A stretch of DNA of 64,000 bases from Mitsuaria sp. PDC51 (GCF_900113225.1 NZ_FOZE01000001.1:1178001-1242000), one strand, 5' to 3'. Positions 53,100-62,185 are shown, numbered from the stretch's first letter. The notes: generated from the letters alone by a model not told the origin. A program made the numbers and translations.

Positions 53100-53909
53100 A
53101 TGAAAGCTGGAATGACGAAAGCCCTGGCGGTGCTGCCGCTGATCGCGGCACTGGCGGCCTGCGGTGGCGGTGGTGGTGGAGATTCGGGGCCGGCCACGCC
53201 CGCCGGACTGCAGGGCACCGGCGATACCAGCCGGCCCAAGGTGAAGGCGGCTTTCGTGAAAGGTCAGACGGCGCGCTACCTGATGATCAGTTCGTCCTCG
53301 CAGAACGCGGGCCGGCTCGAGACCATCGAGCAGCAGACGACGGGCGAGGTCATCACGATGAATGGCAACGCGCTCAGCGGCATCGACCGCGCGATCGCGG
53401 ACATCGCCGGCGACGTCTCCTTCGCCATCGGACGCTGGACCCACGGATCGGCCGTGATCGGCAGCAGCACGAAGACCCTCGGCGCGACCGGCACCGCCGT
53501 CCATTACGCGGTGTACAACGCGCCGGACGCGTTCCCCACGAGCGGCAGCTTCTCCTGCGACGCGGGCCAGTTCACCGTGCCCACCCTGGACGTCGCCCCC
53601 GGCACCGAGGTCGGGCAGGCCAAGGGCTCGGCCTCGCTGAGCTTCGACGCCTCTGGCGCGCAGCTGGATGCGTCGATCACCGTGACGCTGGCCGACGGCA
53701 GCGCCGGCACGGAATCCGCCACCGGTCGCAAGCTGAACTCGCCGACGACGATCACCTACACCGGCGGCATGCTGGGCGGCTCGTCCGGCCTGCAGCTCAC
53801 CATGGCGCAGGGCCTGGATGCCAGCAAGCAGGCGGTGATCGTCGGGTATGTGGTGAAGGTCGGCGCGAGCAAGTACCGCGGCGTCGCGATCTTCAACTGC
53901 TCGAAGTGA
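53100..53909 (+). CDS. Putative lipoprotein, paralogue B
   Basis: A 269-residue protein with the signal MTKALAVLPLIAALAAC, a lipidation Cys and a following GGGGGG run. The domain is collinear with the upstream gene: TARYLMISSSSQNAGRLETI for TARYLLLGTSLQSTGALETL, ADIAGDVSFAIGRWTHGSAV for ADIAGDETFAQGRWAKGTAL, FSCDAGQFT for LRCDAGTFT and a final YRGVAIFNCSK. Tandem duplication is clear; the spacer after the signal is shorter. It is probably anchored in the outer membrane. A strong terminator follows. Confidence 0.82.
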   Translation: MKAGMTKALAVLPLIAALAACGGGGGGDSGPATPAGLQGTGDTSRPKVKAAFVKGQTARYLMISSSSQNAGRLETIEQQTTGEVITMNGNALSGIDRAIADIAGDVSFAIGRWTHGSAVIGSSTKTLGATGTAVHYAVYNAPDAFPTSGSFSCDAGQFTVPTLDVAPGTEVGQAKGSASLSFDASGAQLDASITVTLADGSAGTESATGRKLNSPTTITYTGGMLGGSSGLQLTMAQGLDASKQAVIVGYVVKVGASKYRGVAIFNCSK

Positions 53910-53968
53910 GCTCGAAGTGACCCCAAAGTGAGCCCGAGGAGGCGGCGCCCGTGAGGGACGCCGCCACT

Positions 53969-54000
53969 GACGAAGCCGGCCTTGAGCCGGCTTCGTCGTT
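53969..54000 (+). terminator. Rho-independent terminator after the lipoprotein pair
   Basis: GACGAAGCCGGC (53969-53980) and GCCGGCTTCGTC (53986-53997) form a perfect 12-base stem with loop CTTGA, followed by GTTC. It may also serve the convergent small lipoprotein gene ending at 54030. Confidence 0.75.
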
Positions 54001-54029
54001 CAAGGGAGACTGGAAAGAGGGACGAGGGC

Positions 54030-54254
54030 TCAGCGGCGGGGGCCGTAATGACCCGGGATCCAGCGCCGGCCTCCGCCTCGCGTGTCCCAGTAGCCATCGA
54101 TCCAGATCGTGCCGGTGACGGGCACGACTTCCGTATAGCCGGGGCCCCGGTCGTAGCCGTAATAACGATGCGCCGGGACCACGACGCAGCCGGTCAGGCT
54201 CGCGGCCAGCGGCGCGGCGGCCAGGGCGAGCAGCAAGGGACGAAATGTGCGCAT
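54030..54254 (-). CDS. Small lipoprotein, YXWGXW-like
   Basis: A 74-residue protein with a lipoprotein signal peptide MRTFRPLLLALAAAPLAASL ending in a TGC lipobox. The mature part is short and aromatic: VVVPAHRYYGYDRGPGYTEV and IWIDGYWDTRGGGRRWIPGH, the WxDGYWxxxxxxWxPGHY pattern common in small Burkholderiales envelope lipoproteins. The start was chosen for the signal; an ATG eight codons earlier is possible. Function unknown. Confidence 0.75.
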   Translation of the reverse strand: MRTFRPLLLALAAAPLAASLTGCVVVPAHRYYGYDRGPGYTEVVPVTGTIWIDGYWDTRGGGRRWIPGHYGPRR

Positions 54255-54375
54255 GAGGAACCTCCAGCGGGTCTGCATGCGTCTGAGAACGTGCCGCCGC
54301 GGCGCCGCGCTGACGCGCCGGGCGGGACATTACCGGCCCGACAACAAGTAACGGCGCGTGCCATAGACTGCGCCG

Positions 54376-55044
54376 ATGCTGACCGTCCACCACCTCAACA
54401 ACTCCCGCTCGCAGCGGGTCCTGTGGCTGCTCGAGGAACTCGGGCTTCCCTACGAGATCAAGCCCTACCAGCGCGATCCCAGGACGATGCTCGCGCCGCC
54501 CGAGCTGCGCGCCGTGCATCCGCTGGGCAAGTCGCCGGTGATCAGCGACGGGGGCCTGGTGATCGCCGAGTCCGGCGCGATCCTGGAATACCTCGTCGAC
54601 CGCTACGGCGAAGGCCGCTTCAAGCCGGCCGCCGGTACGCCCGAGGCGCTGCGCTACCGCTACTGGATGCATTACGCCGAGGGCTCGGCGATGCCGCCGC
54701 TGCTCCTCAAGCTGGTCTTCGACCGCATCGAACGCGCGCCCGTGCCGTTCTTCGTGAAGCCGATCGCCCGGGGCATCGCGGCGAAGGCCAAGGCGAGCTT
54801 CGTCCAGCCGCAGATTGACAACCACATGAACTACCTGGAAGCGGAACTCGGTCGCAGCCCCTGGTTCGCCGGCGCGGACTTCAGCGCTGCCGACGTGCAG
54901 ATGAGCTTCCCGCTGGAGGCCGCGGCGCAGCGTGGCGGCGCTGTGGCACGGCAGCCGCGCATCACCGAATTCCTCCAGCGCATCCATGCCCGGCCCGCCT
55001 ACCAGCGGGCGCTCGAGCGCGGCGGTCCCTACGCGCTGGCCTGA
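54376..55044 (+). CDS. Glutathione S-transferase family protein
   Basis: A 222-residue cytosolic protein. The N-terminal thioredoxin-like domain (residues 1-80) reads MLTVHHLNNSRSQRVLWLLE with the catalytic Ser in the NSRSQR loop, then VHPLGKSPVISDGGLVIAES with the cis-Pro and Glu-Ser that bind glutathione. The helical C-terminal domain includes WFAGADFSAADVQMSFPLEA with the N-capping Asp. It conjugates or reduces with glutathione; the substrate is unknown. It stands alone between the small lipoprotein and the chitosanase-like gene. Confidence 0.93.
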   Translation: MLTVHHLNNSRSQRVLWLLEELGLPYEIKPYQRDPRTMLAPPELRAVHPLGKSPVISDGGLVIAESGAILEYLVDRYGEGRFKPAAGTPEALRYRYWMHYAEGSAMPPLLLKLVFDRIERAPVPFFVKPIARGIAAKAKASFVQPQIDNHMNYLEAELGRSPWFAGADFSAADVQMSFPLEAAAQRGGAVARQPRITEFLQRIHARPAYQRALERGGPYALA

Positions 55045-55133
55045 GCGGGCGGTCATCCCCTGGATGACGGATGCGCGGGGGAGGGGCGGGTGCCAGACTG
55101 CCGCCGTCCGGGTCCCCCCGGCGGGAGTGCGCC

Positions 55134-56072
55134 ATGTCCTTCCTCACGCCCTCGCAGATCCGCACCGCCCAGGCGATCGTCAATCTCTTCGAGACCGGTC
55201 ATGTGCTGGGCGACTACGGCCAGGTGACCGTGCTGGAGGGCGATCCGGGGCGGCTGACCTATGGCCGCTCGCAGACGACCCTGGGGTCGGGCAAGCTGGT
55301 CGAGCTGCTGCGACAGTACGCCGGCAACCCGGGCGCGCAGTTCGGGGCCGAGATCGGCGACTGGCTGCCGGCCCTGGCGGCGGCCGGTGCGGCGCTCGAC
55401 ACCGACCAGCGCCTGCACAACCTCCTGCGCGCCTGCGCCGACGACCCGGTGATGCGCGAGACGCAGGACCTCTTCTTCGACGAGCACTTCTGGCAGCCCG
55501 CCGCGCGCGCGGCCGGGAAGCTGGGCATCGTGTCGGCGCTGGGCTCGGCGGTGGTCTACGACAGCTTCGTGCACGGCTCCTGGGCGCGGATCCGCGCGGC
55601 CACCGATGCGCAGGTCGGCGCGACCGCGCAGGCGGGCGAGCAGGCCTGGATCGACGCCTACGTGCGGGTGCGTCGCCAATGGCTGGCCACGCACAGCATC
55701 GCGATCCTGCGCGGCACGGTCTACCGGATGGATGCGTTCCGGCGGCTGATCGACCTCGGCCAATGGGGCCTGCCTCTGCCGCTGGTGGTGCGCGGCGCCG
55801 AGATCTCGATGACGACGCTCAACGGCACGCCGCCCGGCTGCTACGACGGGCCGGCGCCCGGCAGCCGCGCGCTGTCGGTCCAGGCGCCACTGCAGCGCGG
55901 GCTCGACGTGCGGCGGGTGCAGCTCGCGCTGTCCGGGCTGGGCGCGGACATCAAGGCGGATGGCGTCTTCGGTGGCGCCTCGATGCGCTGCGTCCAGGAG
56001 GTGCAACGCACGCGTGGCCTGCCGGCGACCGGCGTGGCCGACATCGCCTTCATCGGCGCGCTGCTCGGCTGA
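55134..56072 (+). CDS. Chitosanase-like enzyme (GH46 type) with peptidoglycan-binding domain
   Basis: A 312-residue protein. Residues 1-230 resemble the family of GH46 chitosanases (lysozyme-like fold): QIRTAQAIVNLFETGHVLGD has the candidate acid Glu20 and base Asp27, followed by GRLTYGRSQTTLGSGKL and SALGSAVVYDSFVHGSW. Residues 240-312 are a PG_binding_1 domain (GLDVRRVQLALSGLGADIKA, DGVFGGASMRCVQEVQRTRG). No signal peptide is seen from the chosen ATG. An in-frame start at 55071 adds 21 residues that are not a signal either. It would hydrolyse chitosan or a related glycan, but how it leaves the cell is unclear. Confidence 0.75.
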   Translation: MSFLTPSQIRTAQAIVNLFETGHVLGDYGQVTVLEGDPGRLTYGRSQTTLGSGKLVELLRQYAGNPGAQFGAEIGDWLPALAAAGAALDTDQRLHNLLRACADDPVMRETQDLFFDEHFWQPAARAAGKLGIVSALGSAVVYDSFVHGSWARIRAATDAQVGATAQAGEQAWIDAYVRVRRQWLATHSIAILRGTVYRMDAFRRLIDLGQWGLPLPLVVRGAEISMTTLNGTPPGCYDGPAPGSRALSVQAPLQRGLDVRRVQLALSGLGADIKADGVFGGASMRCVQEVQRTRGLPATGVADIAFIGALLG

Positions 56073-56380
56073 GGCGCGTCGCCATGCGCGCGCCGGCCGA
56101 TCCGTCGCTGCGTCCGCGGGCCGGTCGGCCGCGGCGACGGTCCTGCGTGGCGCGTCCCGTGCCGCCCCGTCGTGCCAACGCGCGCCGGCGAGCACGGCCC
56201 GCGGTGGCGATCGGGTCTTCGGGTCGCCGAGCGGGGGGGCCGCGCTGCGCGGCGGGTCGACCCGTGCGCCGGCCGTCACCGTGCCGGAGGAGCCGTCCGT
56301 CCCGCTCGTCACGATGGCGGCCGCTATAGTCCCGCCTCCTCCGCATTCCTGCCGGCGTCCGCCGGTGCCCGTCGCCGTCC
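56073..56380. other. Gene-free stretch upstream of the SF1 helicase
   Basis: About 300 bases of very high GC without a convincing gene; open frames on both strands are low-complexity Arg/Ala/Pro and look like composition noise. TATAGT (about 56325-56330) shortly before the helicase start could be a -10 box, but no clear -35 precedes it at the proper distance. Confidence 0.45.
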
Positions 56381-58312
56381 ATGCCCATCGCCGACATCCG
56401 CGCGGCGATCGAGGCCGAACTGGCCGCGACGCCCGAGTTCTACGACTTCCGCGTGCTCCGCAGCGAGCCGGACGGCGCCTGCTGGCGCGTGACGCTCGAG
56501 GCGGGCTACGTCTACGCCGAGGGCCAGCGGCCCGGGCAGGCGTCGGCGCAGACGCTGCTCGACGAGCGGTTGGAGGGCGCGGCCGCCTGGTGGGGCGCGC
56601 CGGCCAAGGGCGGCGCGAGCGTGCGGGCGGTGGTGGTCGAGGACGACCAGCTCGTGCTGCAGGACGCGAGCGCGCCGCCGCCGGGGGAGGGGCACCTGAT
56701 CCGGATCTATCCGCCGCGCTTCCTGCAGGCCGTGGCCGACGCCTGGCGCGATGACGCCTGGGCGCGCCGCGCCGCGGACTGCTGGCCGGGCCTCTCCGCG
56801 CTCGCGGCCCATCCGGCCGCACCACGCCTGGACGGCTCGCCGTTCCGCTGGCTGCGGCCGGCGCAGCGACAGGCGCTCGGCTTGGTTGCCTTCGAGGATG
56901 CCTTCCTGTGGGGACCGCCCGGTACCGGCAAGACGACGACGCTGGGCGTGCTGGTCGCCGAGTACCTGGAGCGCAGCCCCGCGGCGCGGGTGCTGCTGCT
57001 GTCGACCACCAACCAGGCGGTCGACCTGGCGACGCTGGCGGTGGACAAGGCGCTCCAGAAGGGCCGCCGCGAGGCCTTGCGCGGGACGATCCGCCGGCTC
57101 GGCGCGCGCTTCGATGCCCAGGCCTATGCCGGTCGCGAGCACTTGATCCCGGCGCCCGGCACGCCGTCGCAGCAGGTGCTGCGGCAATGCCGGCTCGCCA
57201 CGATGACGACGACGCGCGCGGTCTTCACGCTGAAGACGCTGCGCGAGCTCGCATCAGCCGATGCGCCGCCGGAAACGTTGACGGCGATGCCGCCCTTCGA
57301 CCTGGTGGTCTTCGACGAGGCCAGTCAGGTCAGCCTGGCCCACGCGCTCGCGCTGATGCCGCTGGGGCGGGCGCGCCTCTTCGCCGGCGATCCGCGGCAG
57401 CTGTCGCCGGTGCTGCGCGGCGACGACCGGCTGGCGCGGCTCTGGCTGGGGCGGTCGCCGTTCGCGGCCCTGCCCGGCGGCGGGCAGGGCGGGGCCGCGG
57501 TGGCGATGCTCGACGAGCAGTCGCGCATGGCGCCCCCGATCGGCGCCCTGGTCAGCGACCTGTTCTACGACGGCGCGCTGCGCGTGGCCGAGGAGGCGTT
57601 GGCGTCGGTGGACTGGCAGGCCGCGCGCTCGCGCGCGCTGGGGGACATCCCGGCGGAGGTCCATGTGGCGGTGCGGCGCGTGACGCGGGAAGGCGGCTGG
57701 TCCGCGAAGGACCGCGGGCCGATCCGAAGGGAGTCGGCCGACGCGATCGCGGCCACCATCGCCGAGGCGCTGGCCAGCGGCGTCTGGGCAGCGCACGAGC
57801 TCATCGTGCTCACGCCCTTCCGCGCGCAGCGCGCGCTGATCCGGCAGCGCCTGGCGGCGGCGGGCGTCGACGACGGGGTGCGGGTCAGCACCGTGCACCG
57901 CGCGCAGGGCAGCGAGGCGCCGGTGGTGTTTTTCGATCCGGCCGACGGGACCCAGCCCTTCCTGCGCACGGACGAGGCGCGGCGCTTGCTCAACGTCGCG
58001 CTGAGCCGCGCGCAGGCGAAGGTGGTGATCTACCTGTCGCCGGCGGACCTGACGAACGAGGTGCTCGCGCCCATCGTCCAGCGCCTGCGGCTGGCCGGCG
58101 ATGCGCGCGAGGCCGTGCCGCTGTCGACGCTCGCCCGGGCGGCGGACTTTCCCTTCAACACGCGCGGATTGCGGATCGCCGCGGGACGGCTGGTCGGCGA
58201 GGTCGACCGCATCGCCGCGGACGGCGCGCGCTTCTGGGTCATCCACGAGAAGAGCGGCAACGCGGTGGAGATCGACGCGGCGTTCTGGCGGGAGCGGGCG
58301 GGGCGGGGGTGA
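56381..58312 (+). CDS. Superfamily 1 helicase (AAA_11/AAA_12, Dna2/Upf1-like)
   Basis: A 643-residue protein. Walker A is LWGPPGTGKTTTLGVLVAEY, motif Ia is LLLSTTNQAVD, Walker B/II is FDLVVFDEASQVSLAHALAL, motif III is LFAGDPRQLSPVL, IV is EQSRM, V is VRVSTVHRAQGSEAPVVFFD and VI is NVALSRAQAKVVI. It is thus a complete SF1B DNA or RNA helicase. The first 170 residues are a small N-terminal region of unknown role, and the last 100 may bind partners (VIHEKSGNAVEIDAAFW). No nuclease motif is visible. It stands alone, ending 58 bases before rpoZ on the opposite strand, with a terminator between them. Confidence 0.88.
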   Translation: MPIADIRAAIEAELAATPEFYDFRVLRSEPDGACWRVTLEAGYVYAEGQRPGQASAQTLLDERLEGAAAWWGAPAKGGASVRAVVVEDDQLVLQDASAPPPGEGHLIRIYPPRFLQAVADAWRDDAWARRAADCWPGLSALAAHPAAPRLDGSPFRWLRPAQRQALGLVAFEDAFLWGPPGTGKTTTLGVLVAEYLERSPAARVLLLSTTNQAVDLATLAVDKALQKGRREALRGTIRRLGARFDAQAYAGREHLIPAPGTPSQQVLRQCRLATMTTTRAVFTLKTLRELASADAPPETLTAMPPFDLVVFDEASQVSLAHALALMPLGRARLFAGDPRQLSPVLRGDDRLARLWLGRSPFAALPGGGQGGAAVAMLDEQSRMAPPIGALVSDLFYDGALRVAEEALASVDWQAARSRALGDIPAEVHVAVRRVTREGGWSAKDRGPIRRESADAIAATIAEALASGVWAAHELIVLTPFRAQRALIRQRLAAAGVDDGVRVSTVHRAQGSEAPVVFFDPADGTQPFLRTDEARRLLNVALSRAQAKVVIYLSPADLTNEVLAPIVQRLRLAGDAREAVPLSTLARAADFPFNTRGLRIAAGRLVGEVDRIAADGARFWVIHEKSGNAVEIDAAFWRERAGRG

Positions 58313-58324
58313 GCGCCCCATGAA

Positions 58325-58348
58325 AAACGCCCCGCGAGCGGGGCGTTT
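58325..58348. terminator. Bidirectional terminator between the helicase gene and rpoZ
   Basis: AAACGCCCCGC (58325-58335) and GCGGGGCGTTT (58338-58348) form a perfect 11-base stem. A-runs on the left and T-runs on the right give a U-tract in both directions, serving the helicase gene and, on the minus strand, gmk-rpoZ. Confidence 0.85.
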
Positions 58349-58370
58349 CGATCCAGCGGTCGGCCGGGAA

Positions 58371-58574
58371 TCAGACCGGCACGCGGCGCAGCATTTCCAC
58401 GCCGACGTCGCCGTTGGCGACTTCGCGCAGCGCGGTCACGCCGGGCTTGTTCTTCGACTCCAGCTTCGGCGCGTGGCCTTGGCTCAGCATGCGGGCGCGA
58501 TAGGTCGCGGCGAGCACCAGCTGGAAGCGGTTCGGGATCTTGGTCAGGCAGTCTTCGACGGTGATGCGGGCCAT
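58371..58574 (-). CDS. rpoZ: RNA polymerase omega subunit
   Basis: A 67-residue protein, typical betaproteobacterial length. [20 protein letters not shown] and [20 protein letters not shown] are the omega signature. It helps assemble RNA polymerase by binding beta-prime and is one of the ppGpp sites. It follows gmk by 22 bases, the usual gmk-rpoZ order; spoT, which often follows, is not present here. Confidence 0.97.
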   Translation of the reverse strand: MARITVEDCLTKIPNRFQLVLAATYRARMLSQGHAPKLESKNKPGVTALREVANGDVGVEMLRRVPV

Positions 58575-58596
58575 GCGGGTTCCTGAGGGGACGGGG

Positions 58597-59220
58597 TTAC
58601 TCGATGAGGTCGAGCGCGCGGAACACGGTCGACCGGTTGCGGCGCTGGGTCGCGTATTTTAGCCGCTGCGCCTGGACGATGGCCTTCAGGTCGAAAAGCG
58701 CCGTCTCGAAGACGGCATTGATGACCACGAAATCGAAGTGTTTCGCCTGCGCGACTTCCTCCCGGGCGGTCTGCATCCGCTTGGCGATCACCGCTTCCTC
58801 GGTGTCGCCGCGCCGGACCAGGCGCTGCTTCAGTTCCTCCCAGCTCGGCGGCAGGATGAAGATCAGCACCGCATGCGGGAACAGCTGCTTGATCTGCAGC
58901 GCGCCCTGGTAATCGATCTCCAGCACGACGTCGTCGCCATGCGAGATGCGCGCCTCGATCGCCGCGCGGGAGGTGCCGTAGAGGTTGTCGTGGACCTGCG
59001 CCCATTCGAAGAACTCGCCGCGGTCGACCATGGCCCGGAATTCCTCCGGGGTGACGAACAGGTATTCGCGGCCGTGCTGTTCCTGGCCGCGCGGCGCGCG
59101 CGAGGTGTGCGAGACGGAGACGCTCAGCTTGGCGTCCAGTTCCAGCAGCGCCTTGACGAGGCTGGATTTGCCGGCACCGCTGGGGGCGGCGACAACGAAG
59201 AGATTGCCCGGGTATTCCAT
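58597..59220 (-). CDS. gmk: Guanylate kinase
   Basis: A 207-residue enzyme, GMP + ATP to GDP + ADP. The P-loop [18 protein letters not shown] (residues 12-29) and the GMP-binding region [19 protein letters not shown] and [20 protein letters not shown] are standard, as is [20 protein letters not shown]. The ATG at 59220 is preceded by GGAGA-like purines and starts [10 protein letters not shown]. It forms an operon with rpoZ. Confidence 0.98.
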   Translation of the reverse strand: MEYPGNLFVVAAPSGAGKSSLVKALLELDAKLSVSVSHTSRAPRGQEQHGREYLFVTPEEFRAMVDRGEFFEWAQVHDNLYGTSRAAIEARISHGDDVVLEIDYQGALQIKQLFPHAVLIFILPPSWEELKQRLVRRGDTEEAVIAKRMQTAREEVAQAKHFDFVVINAVFETALFDLKAIVQAQRLKYATQRRNRSTVFRALDLIE

Positions 59221-59341
59221 CGCGCGATTTTATAGAGGACGGCGTGAAGGCTTCGACAGGCCGCCCGGCCGCGGGCCGCGGGGACCGCGCACTCGTTCAC
59301 GCCGACGCAGGCACGGGGCGTCGATCCGCAATACTGGCGCG

Positions 59342-59899
59342 ATGCAGCAGATCGATTTCATGGAGAGCCCGGTCCTGGTGGCGCGGCAGCTCATCGGGTG
59401 GACGGTGCTGGTGGACGGTGTCGGCGGCGTCATCGTCGAGACCGAGGCCTATGACCAGGACGACGAGGCCTCGCATTGCTTCGTCGGCCTGACCCCGCGC
59501 AACGCGGCGATGTTCGGCCCGCCGGGGCATGCGTACGTGTACCGGAGCTACGGCCTGCACTGGTGCCTGAACTTCGTGTGCCGTCCCGAGGGCCACGGCG
59601 CCGGTGTGCTGATCCGCGCGCTCGAACCGACGCATGGCATCGACCGCATGGCCGAACGGCGCGGCACCGCGGTGCCGCGCCTGCTCGCCTCGGGGCCGGG
59701 GCGGGTAGGGCAGGCCCTGGGCATCGATCGCTCGCTGGGAGGGGCCTCGCTCGACGCGCCGCCGTTTCAACTGCTGCCGCCGTCGCGCCAGGCCGAGGTG
59801 CTTTGCGGGACCCGCATCGGCATCAGCAAGGCGGTCGATCGTCCCTGGCGCTTCGTCGCGGCGGGGTCGCGCTTCCTCAGCAAGCCGATGAAGGGATAG
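59342..59899 (+). CDS. DNA-3-methyladenine glycosylase (AAG/MPG type)
   Basis: A 185-residue enzyme excising alkylated bases. Typical motifs: LARQLIGWTVLVDGVGGVIV, ETEAYDQDDEASHC with the catalytic Glu, FGPPGHAYVYRSYGLHWCLN and GVLIRALEPTHGIDRM, ending GSRFLSKPMKG. The start MQQIDFMESPVLVARQLIG fits family length; much longer in-frame readings overlap gmk antisense. It is divergent from gmk by 121 bases. Confidence 0.94.
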   Translation: MQQIDFMESPVLVARQLIGWTVLVDGVGGVIVETEAYDQDDEASHCFVGLTPRNAAMFGPPGHAYVYRSYGLHWCLNFVCRPEGHGAGVLIRALEPTHGIDRMAERRGTAVPRLLASGPGRVGQALGIDRSLGGASLDAPPFQLLPPSRQAEVLCGTRIGISKAVDRPWRFVAAGSRFLSKPMKG

Positions 59900-60004
59900 G
59901 CCCGCGACCAAGCCCCGCGCCTTCACCACGCGCCTTCATCAAGCCGACGGATGACCCGATCCCTGGCGGCATGGAACATCGCCAGGTCATTCCAGGGGGA
60001 AGCC

Positions 60005-62101
60005 ATGGCGACGAAAGAGGGTTCCAAGGCCGGGCGCGCGGCGAAGGCGGCCGGGGCGGTGAAGCCGGCGGACAGGATCAAGAATGCGAGGCCCGACGCC
60101 ATGGACTTCCGTGACGTCATGTTCGTCCCCACCCTGATCGAGGTGCCGACCACCCGGCCCCTGGCCGACTACAAGAAGGTCAAGGTGCCGATCCTCGACC
60201 AGGGCAGGGAAGGCGCCTGCACGGGCTTCGGCCTGGCGACCGTGGCGAACTACCTGCTGCGCGTGCGCCGGGTCGTGCCGGATCCGGTGCAGGTCAGCGC
60301 CCGCATGCTGTATGAGAACGCCCGACGCTACGACGAATGGCCGGGCGTGAACTACGACGGTTCCAGTGCGCGCGGCGCCATGAAGGGCTGGCACAAGCAC
60401 GGGGTCTGCTCGGAGCGTGATTGGCCCTACCTGCTGGGCCCCAAGGATCCGAAGGGGCTCACCGACTTCCGGACCTCCGAGGCGCTGAAACGTCCGCTGG
60501 GGGCCTACTGCCGGGTGAACCACAAGGACCTCATCGCGATGCATGCCGCGATCACCGAGGTTGGCATCCTCTATGCGACGGCCACGGTGCATGCCGGCTG
60601 GGACAGCGTCGGCAAGGATGGCGTCATCCAGCAGAGCGCGGCGATCACCGGAGGCCACGCCTTCGCCATCGTCGCCTATGACGACAAGGGCTTCTGGATC
60701 CAGAACAGCTGGTCCGCGGGCTGGGGCGCGGGGGGCTTCGGGCGGATCAGCTATGACGACTGGCTGGAGAACGGGACCGACGTCTGGGTCGCGCGTCTGG
60801 GGGCGCCCGTGGTGCTGCGCACGGCGGGCGCCATCAGCCAGGTCCATTCGACCGTGTCCGGCATGTCGGCCGCCTACGCGTTCTCCGACCTGCGACCGCA
60901 CCTGGTCAGCGTCGGCAATGACGGCCGGCTCAAGCCAGGCGGTGATTACGGCACGACGGAGCTCGAGCTCGAGCGGATCTTTGTCGAGGACATGCCGCGC
61001 GTCATGAAGAACTGGCCGGTCAAGCGACTGGTCCTCTACGCCCACGGGGGCCTGGTCAGCGAGCAGGCGGCGGTCCAGCGCATCTCCGAATACCGGCCGG
61101 GACTACTGGCCAGCGGTGTCTACCCGCTGGCCTTCATCTGGCATTCCGACTTCTGGACCACCCTGAGGAACATCCTCAGCGATTCGGTACGCCGGCGGCG
61201 GCCCGAGGGCTTTCTGGACGGGGCCAAGGACTTTCTGCTCGACCGTGTCGACGACATGCTGGAACCGCTGGCGCGTGTCCTGACCGGCCGGGCGCAGTGG
61301 AAGGAAATGAAGGAGAACGCGGTCATGGCCAGCGACAAGGGGGGAGCCGCCTGGCTGGTCGCCCAGCACCTGGCGAATCTGGTGAAGACCTTTCCCGATC
61401 TCGAGATCAATGTCATCGGGCACAGCGCCGGCTCGGTGTTCCACGGCCCGCTGCTTCAACTCCTCACCCAGACCCACAAGCTCAAGGTCAATACCTGCAC
61501 GCTCTGGGCGCCCGCCTGCACCGTGCCATTCTTCAAGAGCGACTACCTGCCCCTCATCCAGTCGAAGGCGATCGACAAGTTCGCCGCCTTCATCCTCACG
61601 GACCGGGCGGAGAACGATGACGACTGCGCGAAGATCTACAACCGCTCCCTGCTGTATCTCGTCTCCAATGCCTTCGAGGACGAGGCGCGGATTCCTGGTT
61701 TCCGGGACGGGTGGCCCATCCTGGGGATGCAGAAGTTCATCAACAAGGACCAGGCGCTGAGCAAGCTCTTCGGCGGCGGACAAGCCGAGCTGGTGCTTTC
61801 ACCCAACAGCGAGCCACCGGCCAGTCTGAGGACCTGCACCGCGCGCAGCCACGGCGCCTTTGACGACGATCAGCCCTGCGTCCAATCCACCTTCGCGCGC
61901 CTGGTCCTGCCCGGCGTCCCGGCCGTCGCGGCGGCTGCGAAGGCGGTTAAGGCGGGCAAGCCCGGCAAGGCGGGCGCGGTGCCCAAGGCGGCCGCCCTTG
62001 CGGCCGGGAAGACGCCAGCGGTGCGCTTCCTCAGCTCCGCCACCTCCTTGCGTGATCGACGCTCGACCATCGATCGCCAGAGCCGCAACGACGGCAGTTG
62101 A
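60005..62101 (+). CDS. Papain-like (C1) protease fused to an alpha/beta hydrolase
   Basis: A 698-residue protein. Residues about 55-265 form a C1A papain-type domain: VPILDQGREGACTGFGLA has the oxyanion Gln66 and catalytic Cys72, GGHAFAIVAYD has His218, and FWIQNSWSAGWGAGGFG has Asn234. Residues about 335-600 form an alpha/beta-hydrolase: RLVLYAHGGLVSEQAAV (His-Gly oxyanion loop) and EINVIGHSAGSVFHGPLLQL with the nucleophile Ser474. No signal peptide, prodomain or membrane helix is evident; the first 50 residues are Lys/Ala-rich. The start at 60005 has a GGGGGAAG ribosome site. Two hydrolases in one chain recall secreted effectors or toxins, but no secretion marker or immunity gene is visible. 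Confidence 0.85.
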   Translation: MATKEGSKAGRAAKAAGAVKPADRIKNARPDAMDFRDVMFVPTLIEVPTTRPLADYKKVKVPILDQGREGACTGFGLATVANYLLRVRRVVPDPVQVSARMLYENARRYDEWPGVNYDGSSARGAMKGWHKHGVCSERDWPYLLGPKDPKGLTDFRTSEALKRPLGAYCRVNHKDLIAMHAAITEVGILYATATVHAGWDSVGKDGVIQQSAAITGGHAFAIVAYDDKGFWIQNSWSAGWGAGGFGRISYDDWLENGTDVWVARLGAPVVLRTAGAISQVHSTVSGMSAAYAFSDLRPHLVSVGNDGRLKPGGDYGTTELELERIFVEDMPRVMKNWPVKRLVLYAHGGLVSEQAAVQRISEYRPGLLASGVYPLAFIWHSDFWTTLRNILSDSVRRRRPEGFLDGAKDFLLDRVDDMLEPLARVLTGRAQWKEMKENAVMASDKGGAAWLVAQHLANLVKTFPDLEINVIGHSAGSVFHGPLLQLLTQTHKLKVNTCTLWAPACTVPFFKSDYLPLIQSKAIDKFAAFILTDRAENDDDCAKIYNRSLLYLVSNAFEDEARIPGFRDGWPILGMQKFINKDQALSKLFGGGQAELVLSPNSEPPASLRTCTARSHGAFDDDQPCVQSTFARLVLPGVPAVAAAAKAVKAGKPGKAGAVPKAAALAAGKTPAVRFLSSATSLRDRRSTIDRQSRNDGS

Positions 62102-62153
62102 CAGGGCCCCTGCGAATGGCTCGGGACCCGCGCTGGAGGGCTTCATCGGCCCG

Positions 62154-62185
62154 AAAAAACACCCCAGACGTTGCCATCTGGGGTG
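62154..62185 (-). terminator. Rho-independent terminator after the FadL-type gene
   Basis: CACCCCAGA (62160-62168) pairs with TCTGGGGTG (62177-62185). On the minus strand the hairpin is followed by six T (A-run 62154-62159). It lies 145 bases beyond the stop of the outer-membrane gene and also close to the stop of the protease-hydrolase gene at 62101. Confidence 0.8.
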
